DNA from: an uncultured Parabacteroides sp.
GTDB lineage: Bacteria > Bacteroidota > Bacteroidia > Bacteroidales > Tannerellaceae
Length of the DNA stretch: 64,000 bases
Assembly (NCBI RefSeq): GCF_905196875.1
Contig: NZ_CAJJWO010000010.1
Location: forward strand, 46,456-110,455
Direction of reading: 5' to 3'
Under the pieces are notes generated by a model that was given only the letters and a program-made list of their open reading frames with translations, ran no database searches and was not told the origin of the DNA. Shown one piece after another: positions 1 through 7,168 of this stretch. Numbering within the stretch: the first letter of the stretch is position 1; each line of letters starts with the position of its first letter. Position numbers and translations under genes: made by a program.

Positions 1-2198
1 GCTTTCAAATAGAACACTGCTTTAGATACTGTAGTAGAAGCCTTTGCGTTCAACTCTGTAGCTTCTTTATCAGTCATTGCATAGTAATACGGCAGTTCAC
101 CATAGGTGCTAACCAGGAATACATAATATTTGTCATTATCAATCAGGTTAGCATCTTTTACTTTTAAAGTATAACCAGTTCTAATCAACTGAGGCAGACC
201 AGCTACACCAGCACCTGCGCCAAAAGCAACATCTGTTGCTGCAGTTACAGCTTCAGCTTCGAAGAAAGCATCTTTTGAATCAGACGGAGCAAAGTTTTTG
301 TCAGCAGTCACATCCAGATATAAGTCTTTGTTTACAAACAAATTGTAAGCAAGATTGTATTTAGTGATGATCAGATCCGTCAGGTTCTTGTAACCATGAT
401 GTTCGCTAGTCAAAGCTGCAACATCAGTTATAGGATCAATTGCATAAGAAGTTTCATTGTCTAAAGTCTTTATTCCTTTATAGTCTTTATTAATGGTAAA
501 ATAACTACCATCAGCATCAACATACAACTGACCATTAAACATAGGAGCTGTGAAAGCAGTTACGTTAACACCATATTCACGGTTCTTCATATCTATTGTA
601 GTACAACCTGTTGCATCAACAACCCACATAGTAGCAGGCATATCGTTGTAGTTCTGAGCAGCGGTACCATCGCTATATTTTTCAATAGCATCAAAGATAA
701 TAGCTCCATTAAAATTACATACCACACTCTTTCCATCCACAACTCGTTTGATAGAATACAGATTCGGAGTTAGAGTGGCACGTGTCAGATATTCAAAGTT
801 TCTATCTGCGTAAGTAAACTTTGTTTTCAAAGAACCTGGCAAAGCAAAACCATCAAGTTCTGTATTATAAGCTGTGATGACAGACTGTGTTGCTGTTAGA
901 TCACCAATACGAATTACCACCTGACCAATAGTAGCATCCTGCAAATCGGTTGCGCTTGTAGCAGTAGCATTAAAGAATCCGGAAAGCTTATTATTTACAG
1001 AGTTAAATGCATAATCGCCATTCAACCAAGCATTGTTAGCCGGATTCTTACTCAAAGCATTCAGCGGTTCAAATACCAAACTGTCTTGAGAAGGATGATA
1101 AGTAACCTTGAAAGCAGAACGAGCCATCCAAGTAGCTTCTGTCATTCCAGAACCAGCAGGTATACCAGCTGCCGCCAATTTACCTTCGCTCAAATCTAAT
1201 TTCAAGAACTTTGATTGATTAGGATAGAAATCAGGAGAAACATACAGATACTCAGTTCCCGTTTTCAGGTAAACATAGTCTGCTTCCTTATTATTAGCAG
1301 TGATACCCATCTTATCTGCATCATAACCTGCAGCAGTAGAAATGTCTGTGCCAACAGCTTCTGCCATAAATTGATTGTCTAAAAATACACTTGCAGCAGT
1401 AGGTACCTTTGACGAAGCAATCTTAAATGTATCGCTGGCGATCACGCTCATTGCTTTAGCTGCATCAGCCAACAGATACTTGAAGTCTACTTTTCTATTC
1501 AGATCATCAGCCGTCAAAACGATAGCTTCAGCCAATACAGGTTGCAATGTAACTGCTTCTGCAACAGAAGAAGCAGCAGTACCAGCTACCGCTTTAGTGT
1601 ATTTCACAGTAATAATGTCACCTGCGGTATTCTTCTGTAGTACAGCAACAGAGTCTTGAGTAAAATAAGAATAGACTTTCGCTGCCGGGAATTTAGTAGC
1701 ACCATTATCGTTGGTAGTATACCATGCCCAGTTATCTAAACAACCTTCAACGACAGAAGCAGGAGTTGCATCACTTGTTAATTCAGCAGCAGTTTTCACT
1801 GTTGCAGGAGCAATAGCTTTTGCTACATCAATAGCTAAGGGCATACCAGTTTCTTTGTTTACATAGTTAAATATGTAACCACTGTTAGCATCAGGTTTAA
1901 CCTCAATTGACCACAAAGAAGCATTGATAGGAGCAGTAGCAACAGCTACCATTTTCATTGTCAATACACCGGTAGTCAGATTACGTTCCTGAACCAATAC
2001 ATTGCCAGCTCCATCAGACAACTGATACAGCTTATTTTCAAATTTGGTAATAGTGTTAGCTTGGCCATCTTCGCTCATAGTTTCTGCCGGACGCAAACCC
2101 ACATTATGACCTACCGTTCTTACAGTAGATGCAGCAAAGACTCCAGTACTAGATGCCAGCAAAGCGCCAACAAGTAAAGTAGAAAACTTTTTGTTCAT
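1..2198 (-). CDS. Large secreted S-layer-like surface protein (partial, 3' end outside window)
   Basis: The minus-strand reading frame is open from the ATG at 2198 to the window edge (732 codons, no stop), so the C-terminus is missing. The N-terminus (MNKKFSTLLVGALLASSTG, then VFA) is a clear Sec signal peptide. The rest is rich in Ala, Thr, Asp and Asn with few Cys, and alternates short beta-like segments such as YLKTGTEYLYVSP and MFNGQLYVDADGSY. I recall proteins of this style as the abundant S-layer-like glycoproteins of Parabacteroides (DUF6383-type), but I recognised no catalytic motif. Expression is probably phase variable: an inverted-repeat-flanked promoter segment lies 100-280 bp upstream and appears to point away from the gene. 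The identity is inferred from composition, signal peptide and context. Confidence 0.7.
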   Translation of the reverse strand, partial: MNKKFSTLLVGALLASSTGVFAASTVRTVGHNVGLRPAETMSEDGQANTITKFENKLYQLSDGAGNVLVQERNLTTGVLTMKMVAVATAPINASLWSIEVKPDANSGYIFNYVNKETGMPLAIDVAKAIAPATVKTAAELTSDATPASVVEGCLDNWAWYTTNDNGATKFPAAKVYSYFTQDSVAVLQKNTAGDIITVKYTKAVAGTAASSVAEAVTLQPVLAEAIVLTADDLNRKVDFKYLLADAAKAMSVIASDTFKIASSKVPTAASVFLDNQFMAEAVGTDISTAAGYDADKMGITANNKEADYVYLKTGTEYLYVSPDFYPNQSKFLKLDLSEGKLAAAGIPAGSGMTEATWMARSAFKVTYHPSQDSLVFEPLNALSKNPANNAWLNGDYAFNSVNNKLSGFFNATATSATDLQDATIGQVVIRIGDLTATQSVITAYNTELDGFALPGSLKTKFTYADRNFEYLTRATLTPNLYSIKRVVDGKSVVCNFNGAIIFDAIEKYSDGTAAQNYNDMPATMWVVDATGCTTIDMKNREYGVNVTAFTAPMFNGQLYVDADGSYFTINKDYKGIKTLDNETSYAIDPITDVAALTSEHHGYKNLTDLIITKYNLAYNLFVNKDLYLDVTADKNFAPSDSKDAFFEAEAVTAATDVAFGAGAGVAGLPQLIRTGYTLKVKDANLIDNDKYYVFLVSTYGELPYYYAMTDKEATELNAKASTTVSKAVFYLK

Positions 2199-2265
2199 AA
2201 TTCTAAATTTAATATTAATACTAATGTTCGTAATGTTTCGTATCTGTTTGAACGTTTCTAAATGT

Positions 2266-2300
2266 TAATGACTAGCTAAAACGTTCCTTTTTTCTCGTCA
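2266..2300 (+). repeat. Left inverted-repeat arm
   Basis: Pairs with 2442-2476. The 18-bp inner part is identical and the outer 17 bp carry four mismatches, which is typical of recombination arms with a conserved crossover core. Confidence 0.8.
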
Positions 2301-2441
2301 TCGATTTGTAGAACAAAAGAGTTTGTAATGAAAAGCGACAATTTCGTACTAATCTTACTATTCAATTGATAAGAAAGAACATACGATTTCATTTTTTTCT
2401 TTGGAAAGGATTGCAAATCCAAAAGGAATTTGTACTTTTGT

Positions 2442-2476
2442 TGACGAGAAAAAAGGAACCTTTTAATTAGTCACTA
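2442..2476 (-). repeat. Right inverted-repeat arm
   Basis: Inverted copy of 2266-2300. It begins directly after the -7 box at 2433-2440, so inversion would move the promoter without destroying it. Confidence 0.8.
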
Positions 2477-2661
2477 TTTTTCGCCTCATTTTAGATTTAT
2501 ACCACTGTATTACAAAACCTTACAAACATCAAAGCAACATTGTTAATATTTGTAACCGACAAACATCTATAAAGCCTGTTATTAATGTACACGTACATTA
2601 TATAATAGAAAAGCACATAGACGTGTCACCCGTCACGCCCTTCAAACACCTACCAATCAGA

Positions 2662-3930
2662 CTATTGCTGTGACACCACCTGATAAAAGTTCCCATACCG
2701 CGTATGTTTGCGTTCTACACCCAGTGAAACCAGTAATTTGCCAAAATTGGCTGCCGATACGCTTCGCATAGCTGCCGGATTACATTTTTTCAATCGTTTG
2801 AAGATTTCGGCAGATGAAAGAGACAATGCTTCCTCACCATATTCGGCCGGACGAAAGCAAGAGTGGAATACCTCCTCCTCGACCGGACTCTTATAGAAAG
2901 CAGCATTCGAAACCATTATCTTTGCTTCTTCTTCCCCCGTAAACCAATAACGTTCGCCGGCAAGTAATTCCGCTTTCAATTGGGCATACAGCTGGGCATG
3001 ATCCACAGGCGAACAGTCGATCTTCTCCTCTATCTCAACACAAAGAAAACGGCGGCTTCCGGTCGGATCAGTCAGCAACTCTTTCTGATTGGAAGTTGCT
3101 ATAAATGAAGCGATACGGGGAAGTGAACTATAATTCTTTTGATGTGCCTTACGAATATTCAAGCCGACCATCTGCATCAGATTTTTCAATAAAGCCATTT
3201 TGCGCGGTGAGAATTTATCGAACTCATCCAGGTTTATCAAACCGAATTCCGACAATTTACGTTCAGATCCTGTCTGGCTGGCAAGATCAAAACTATCTGT
3301 ATAATAACGCTGTAACTCACCAGGTAGTAACATTTTACAAAATGTAGACTTTTGTTTTCCCTGTTTACGACTTACCAAAACCGGTGCGACGCTATTGGCA
3401 TGCAATACGTCCATTCCTAACCATTGTGCCGTCATACCCAGCAACCAGCGATGAAAACCTTCCACCCACAAGGGCGTTTCCGACACCCGACGAGCCAATC
3501 CGCTTATCCTGTCTGTACCGTCCCAGTGAGGCAATTCGTTCATAAACAGATGAAACGGATGATATTCGACTATATTACCCGAATAAATATATCGTGAAAT
3601 ATCACGATCCCAACAATCGAGACCACTCTTTCTGGCCACTATGCAGAAGCTGTTCAAGTCACGCTGACCGACCGGCATAAACTGACAATCGGTGACATGC
3701 CGCATCCGGTATTCCGTTTCCCCAGTCAGTTTATTAAAACGAAAATCATACTGCTTCTCCAGAAAATCTTCCATTTTCATAAGAGCATCCGTCATTTTAC
3801 CCGCAGGTGATTTTTCAACATGCCTGTCAGTCACTACGGATTGTTTCACTTTACGGTTGCCGCTTGCTTCTCCCAGGCAGTTTTGGACCCACCGTAGCAC
3901 TGTTTCAATAAGATTTTTCATACTTTTCAT
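2662..3930 (-). CDS. VapE/VirE-type P-loop protein (DUF3874-like)
   Basis: 422 aa. A Walker A-like loop RKQGKQKST (about 188-196) and a Walker B strand LINLDEFD (231-238) are followed by SFIATSNQKE and DPTGSRRF, the sensor and arginine-finger region of the VapE/superfamily 3 helicase-like fold. In Bacteroidales such proteins usually sit beside an HU-like DNA-binding gene, as here (4227-4838, divergent). They are chromosomal orphans often seen near capsule or mobile loci and their function is not established. A second in-frame ATG at 3921 (MKN) is an equally good start. The 3' end faces the S-layer promoter region, so the OFF-orientation promoter would read antisense into this gene. Confidence 0.75.
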   Translation of the reverse strand: MKSMKNLIETVLRWVQNCLGEASGNRKVKQSVVTDRHVEKSPAGKMTDALMKMEDFLEKQYDFRFNKLTGETEYRMRHVTDCQFMPVGQRDLNSFCIVARKSGLDCWDRDISRYIYSGNIVEYHPFHLFMNELPHWDGTDRISGLARRVSETPLWVEGFHRWLLGMTAQWLGMDVLHANSVAPVLVSRKQGKQKSTFCKMLLPGELQRYYTDSFDLASQTGSERKLSEFGLINLDEFDKFSPRKMALLKNLMQMVGLNIRKAHQKNYSSLPRIASFIATSNQKELLTDPTGSRRFLCVEIEEKIDCSPVDHAQLYAQLKAELLAGERYWFTGEEEAKIMVSNAAFYKSPVEEEVFHSCFRPAEYGEEALSLSSAEIFKRLKKCNPAAMRSVSAANFGKLLVSLGVERKHTRYGNFYQVVSQQ

Positions 3931-4083
3931 ACGTTGATTTTTTATGTATTTTCACCGAAGGTATAACGCGGATAACGGGTTTTGCAAATTTGCAGGCCAC
4001 AACTTTTCCGGAAACTCATCTAATGAAAAGCCTTGTATATCTTGTTGCACAGGTCATATATTATTAGTATATTCGTAGGCGCT

Positions 4084-4171
4084 TTTTCATCGTTCCACAA
4101 TAGTAAAGCGTTCGCCTTACAACTGTAAAACAATCACCTAACAGTTGTCAAACGATCGCTCAACAATTGTA
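4084..4171. repeat. Tandem 22-bp repeats, probable operator array
   Basis: Three units at 4106-4127, 4128-4149 and 4150-4171, plus a weaker fourth at 4084-4105, repeat with exact 22-bp spacing. Each of the three ends in an ACA-NN-TGT palindrome (ACAACTGT, ACAGTTGT, ACAATTGT), preceded by an AACGATCGC-like half. Spacing near two helical turns puts all copies on one DNA face, as expected of cooperative binding sites. The array lies between the divergent VapE-like and HU-HIG genes, 55 bp before the HU-HIG start. Confidence 0.65.
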
Positions 4172-4226
4172 AGGCGATAAAAAGGAAGGCACTTAAATAC
4201 TAATTACTCATGAAAATCGAACGAAT

Positions 4227-4838
4227 ATGTCAGCAGAATATGACTTCTACAGTAACCCGATACCACGGGGTAGCAACAGAAAACCGCGTTTACATGCACG
4301 CATAGTAACAAGCGGGACAATCGACACGGAAGATCTGGCGAAAGAAATACACTCCCGGTCTACTTTAACGATAGGAGATATCCAGGCTACCCTGGTCTCT
4401 CTCAGTAATGCGATAACTCTACATCTGCAGGAAGGCGACCGTATTCATATCAAAGGTTTGGGTTATCTGCAAATGACACTCCAATGTCCTCCGGTCAAGT
4501 CGCCCAAAGAGATACGAGCCGAATCGATCAAGTTCAAATCCATCGCCTTTCGCCCGGAAATAGCATTGAAGAAAGCACTGAAATCAACTACGTTCGTACG
4601 TACCACCCGGAAAAACCATTCCAACAAATATTCGGAGATAGAGGTAGATGGCCTGCTGACCGGGCATTTCCTCGATCACACCTATATCAGCAGAGAAGAA
4701 TTTCAATATTTATGCGGATTTACCAAAGGGACGGCCAACCGCAGACTGGCGAAATTAATACAGGACGGAAAATTAAAGAAAGAAGGGTTATACCGTTTTC
4801 CGGTTTATGTGCCGGTTCCCGGTAATTACAGAAAATAA
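4227..4838 (+). CDS. HU-HIG family DNA-binding protein
   Basis: 203 aa. The N-terminal 120 residues match the HU/IHF-like fold used by Bacteroidetes (HARIVTSGTIDTEDLAKEI, then LQEGDRIHIKGLGYLQM, where the usual G-F-G strand sits). The C-terminal 60 residues (YISREEFQYLCGFTKGTANR) look like a winged helix-turn-helix, which fits the HU-HIG arrangement (HU fused to wHTH). It is twice the length of ordinary HU. It is divergent from the VapE-like gene across the 22-bp repeat array, so autoregulation there is plausible but inferred. A hairpin follows at 4841-4865. Confidence 0.8.
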   Translation: MSAEYDFYSNPIPRGSNRKPRLHARIVTSGTIDTEDLAKEIHSRSTLTIGDIQATLVSLSNAITLHLQEGDRIHIKGLGYLQMTLQCPPVKSPKEIRAESIKFKSIAFRPEIALKKALKSTTFVRTTRKNHSNKYSEIEVDGLLTGHFLDHTYISREEFQYLCGFTKGTANRRLAKLIQDGKLKKEGLYRFPVYVPVPGNYRK

Positions 4839-4840
4839 CA

Positions 4841-4865
4841 AAGGTGAAACGAGAGGTTTCACCTT
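4841..4865 (+). terminator. Hairpin after the HU-HIG gene
   Basis: Perfect 10-bp stem AAGGTGAAAC (4841-4850) / GTTTCACCTT (4856-4865) with a 5-nt loop, 2 bp after the stop codon. The U-tract is weak, so it may stabilise or terminate the transcript. Confidence 0.6.
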
Positions 4866-4927
4866 AACAAGCTGTTCATGTGTCCATTACATCAAATGTG
4901 ACAGGTGAAGGGTATGCGTTGAAACAA

Positions 4928-5161
4928 CTACGGCATCGGTAGAAAACCCTCCGCCCTCACTGTCCAGCTTCCATCTTGCGGGAATCCGGGAGCTTCGCCC
5001 GACGATCCGTCCCAACCGGCAGCCATCATGGCAACAGCAGTTAATAAAGCTCCGTTGGACGGGAAGTAAGGAAACGGACCGCCTGTAGCCAATCCATGTT
5101 CATCAAACTGGAACCCACCTACCGGATGAAGCAGGAAGATAAGTCGGATCGATCTTTTCAT
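4928..5161 (-). pseudogene. Probable remnant: C-terminal end of a glycoside-hydrolase-like protein
   Basis: 77-codon frame from ATG 5161. A short hydrophobic start (MKRSIRLIFLL) runs directly into a compact segment (HGLATGGPFPYFPSNG, LLTAVAMMAAGWDG, PGFPQDGSWTV) that reads like the extreme C-terminus of a large secreted carbohydrate-active enzyme. This would fit an internal deletion joining a signal-peptide start to the last 65 residues. I cannot name the parent family with certainty. It could also be a real short gene; no neighbour supports a function. Confidence 0.4.
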
Positions 5162-5267
5162 TTTCTCATGATTTAAATGTAACAGTCTCAAATATACAAC
5201 TTTTCCATCCTATACACCTTCCTTTCTCTTTCCCCGTTAACAATATTTATCGGTAAAAAGAATCGCC

Positions 5268-5291
5268 ATCTACTTAAATTAAGTAGATTTG
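5268..5291 (+). promoter_or_regulatory. BlaI operator palindrome overlapping the promoter
   Basis: 5268-5288 is a perfect palindrome (10-bp arms ATCTACTTAA / TTAAGTAGAT around one A). Its right arm overlaps a perfect -7 box TAGATTTG at 5284-5291, about 40 bp before the BlaI-like start. A repressor dimer bound here would block the promoter, which suits autoregulation by the first gene of the operon. Confidence 0.65.
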
Positions 5292-5331
5292 CGAAAAGAT
5301 AGTAGATTAAAATTCAAATAATTGAAGAGAC

Positions 5332-5691
5332 ATGGAAAGACTGACAGCACAAGAAGAAGACATTATGCTCTATATTTGGAGACTAGGTCCCTGCTTTATC
5401 CGGGATATACTGAACGAGATGCCTGAGCCCCGCCCGCCTTATACGAGCGTGGCCTCTGTGATCCGTAACCTGGAAAAGAAGAAATATGTCACACCGAAAA
5501 AGTTCGGAACCATCACACGGTTCTCTCCCAAGGTGAAAGAGGCTGACTACAAGCGTACTTTCATGTCGAACGTTGTAGAGAATTACTTCACCGGCTCTTA
5601 CAAAGAGATGGTATCCTTTTTTGTCCGTAACCGTAAACTGACAAAAAGCGATTTGCAGGATCTGATGAATCAGATAGAAAATGAAGAATAG
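5332..5691 (+). CDS. BlaI/MecI-type winged-helix repressor
   Basis: 119 aa, the usual length for this family. The N-terminal winged helix (LTAQEEDIMLYIWRLGPC ... YTSVASVIRNLEKKKYV) matches BlaI/MecI/CopY repressors, followed by a C-terminal dimerisation helix. In known systems the repressor is cleaved when the partner M56 membrane peptidase senses its signal. The partner gene starts 16 bp downstream, so the two form an operon. The palindrome at 5268-5288 is the likely binding site. No beta-lactamase gene is nearby, so the inducing signal and regulon are unknown. Confidence 0.88.
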   Translation: MERLTAQEEDIMLYIWRLGPCFIRDILNEMPEPRPPYTSVASVIRNLEKKKYVTPKKFGTITRFSPKVKEADYKRTFMSNVVENYFTGSYKEMVSFFVRNRKLTKSDLQDLMNQIENEE

Positions 5692-5707
5692 GTAAAAACG
5701 AATCATT

Positions 5708-7036
5708 ATGGAAACATCGATACTGGCCTATTTCCTGAAGGTAAACCTGGCGCTGGCAATCCTTTATATCTGCTACCGCCTGTTATTCCGGGACGACACA
5801 TTTTTCCGGTTGCGCAGGGGCGTCCTGCTTTCCGTCTACCTGATCGCGTTCCTCTACCCGCTGCTGGATATCAGTTTCTGGTTATCCTCCCGTGAGAGCA
5901 TGACGGAGATTGTAAACTACTATTCAACGATCCTTCCTTTGAAAACTGCAGCAATCGCCGACAACACTTCGGTAGCCACCGAACCGGCCTGGCAGGCTAT
6001 AGCTGAAAGCTGCCTGTTACTGGTTTATCTGGCAGGTGTTGCCGTATTGTTATTACGTTGCCTGACGGAGCTGATCGTTGTAATCAGACTCCGGTTCGGT
6101 AGTCCGGAACAAGAGATAAACGGAACAACTATCCATCTATTACCCACAGGAGAAGAACCTTATTCCTTCTTCGGCTGGATATTCGCTTCTCCGGATTCGC
6201 ATACCTCGCAGGCATTGGAAGAGATATTGGTACACGAAAAGACGCATGTCCGTCAGTTTCATTCGGCCGATGTGGTTCTCGGAGAGATCGTATGTATCCT
6301 ATGTTGGATCAACCCCTTTGTCTGGTTACTGAAAAAAGAGATCGGCAGCAACCATGAATATCTGGCAGACGAACAGGTGATGCTTGCCGGATATAATAAG
6401 AAAGAATACCAGTACCATCTGATCGGACTGGAACATCCCGATAGGGCTATAGCAAAACTATATAACAATTTCAGTGTCTTACCATTAAAAAAGAGAATTA
6501 CTATGTTAAACAAAAAAAGAACCGGCAGGGTCGGGAAAGTAAAGTACCTGACACTGCTACCGCTGGCGGCCGGCTTATTGCTGCTCAACAACATCGACGC
6601 GATGGCACGGATCGTGAACCGGCAAGCAACTACCCCCACTCCCGTACAACAGACAGAGGTTGTGCCTGCACCGAAAGTCTCCTCTCTGGAAGTAGCAACA
6701 CCGCTACCACCGGAAGACGACAAAGTGTATCAGGTAGTAGAAGTAATGCCAGAATTTCCCGGAGGACAAAACGAACTGCTAAAATACCTGGCAAGAAATA
6801 TCAAATATCCGGAAGAATCAGTAAAGAATAAAGAAGAAGGCAGAGTTTCACTCACTTTTATTGTCAACAAAGACGGCAGCATTTCGGATGTCAAGGTAGT
6901 AAGAAACGCTACTCCGGCATTGGATGCAGAGGCGATACGGATAGTCAAAAGCATGCCTAACTGGACTCCCGGAAAAGAAAAAGGAAAAGATGTTCGGGTT
7001 GCTTATACTGTTCCAGTAACCTTCAGGCTCCAATAA
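5708..7036 (+). CDS. BlaR1-type M56 metallopeptidase with TonB C-terminal domain
   Basis: 442 aa inner-membrane sensor. Membrane segments lie near 8-26, 38-56, 100-125 and 281-297. The zinc peptidase motif HEKTH (176-180) is followed by the downstream glutamate region NHEYLADEQV (215-224). After a Pro/Thr linker, residues 345-442 form a TonB C-terminal domain (MPEFPGGQNELLKYL, then GRVSLTFIVNKDGSI). In canonical BlaR1 this place holds a penicillin-binding sensor domain. The TonB replacement is common in Bacteroidetes and suggests sensing or energising at the outer membrane. It is cotranscribed with the BlaI-like repressor, the presumed cleavage target. Confidence 0.88.
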   Translation: METSILAYFLKVNLALAILYICYRLLFRDDTFFRLRRGVLLSVYLIAFLYPLLDISFWLSSRESMTEIVNYYSTILPLKTAAIADNTSVATEPAWQAIAESCLLLVYLAGVAVLLLRCLTELIVVIRLRFGSPEQEINGTTIHLLPTGEEPYSFFGWIFASPDSHTSQALEEILVHEKTHVRQFHSADVVLGEIVCILCWINPFVWLLKKEIGSNHEYLADEQVMLAGYNKKEYQYHLIGLEHPDRAIAKLYNNFSVLPLKKRITMLNKKRTGRVGKVKYLTLLPLAAGLLLLNNIDAMARIVNRQATTPTPVQQTEVVPAPKVSSLEVATPLPPEDDKVYQVVEVMPEFPGGQNELLKYLARNIKYPEESVKNKEEGRVSLTFIVNKDGSISDVKVVRNATPALDAEAIRIVKSMPNWTPGKEKGKDVRVAYTVPVTFRLQ

Positions 7037-7057
7037 ATAGCAGATTAAACATATAAT

Positions 7058-7155
7058 TCCCTTTTTGAGACAGACACAAAAAAGGCATGAAACTTTCCCA
7101 AATGCTGGCAGGCGATCAGAAAAGTAACATGCCCATAGCCCTTCTCAAAAAGGGA
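7058..7155. other. Nested inverted repeats between convergent genes (terminator-like)
   Basis: A perfect 13-bp outer stem (7058-7070 with 7143-7155, TCCCTTTTTGAGA and complement) encloses an inner 6-bp pair GGCATG (7084-7089) / CATGCC (7128-7133). A T-rich stretch follows. The element fills almost the whole gap between the BlaR-like gene and mutL and probably terminates transcription from both sides. It is long for a simple terminator. Confidence 0.5.
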
Positions 7156-7168
7156 TATTTTTATTTAT

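Larger units (their letters stand above)
2266..2476. promoter_or_regulatory. Putative invertible promoter segment flanked by 35-bp inverted repeats
   Basis: Arm 2266-2300 is the inverted copy of arm 2442-2476 (31 of 35 positions match). The inner 18 bp (GTTCCTTTTTTCTCGTCA at 2283-2300, complement at 2442-2459) are perfect. The arms enclose 141 bp. Inside, next to the right arm, is a perfect Bacteroidetes -7 box TACTTTTG (2433-2440) with ATTG at 2410-2413, 19 bp upstream, reading rightward. The gene to be driven lies to the left, so the present orientation is read as OFF. Inversion would place the -7 box beside the left arm, pointing at the S-layer-like gene with a leader of roughly 90-100 nt. 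No recombinase is encoded in the window. Confidence 0.75.

Noticed and set aside
1375..1659. Plus-strand frame of 94 codons
   Set aside because: Inside the S-layer-like gene on the opposite strand; it only reflects the Ala/Thr-rich codons.
2301..2330. Leftward promoter inside the invertible segment (CTCTTTTG)
   Set aside because: It lacks the TA of the -7 box and has a poorly spaced -33; the rightward TACTTTTG is clearly better. If it were functional the ON/OFF reading would change.
4084..4171. CRISPR array
   Set aside because: Units are contiguous without spacers and diverged; an operator or iteron array fits better.
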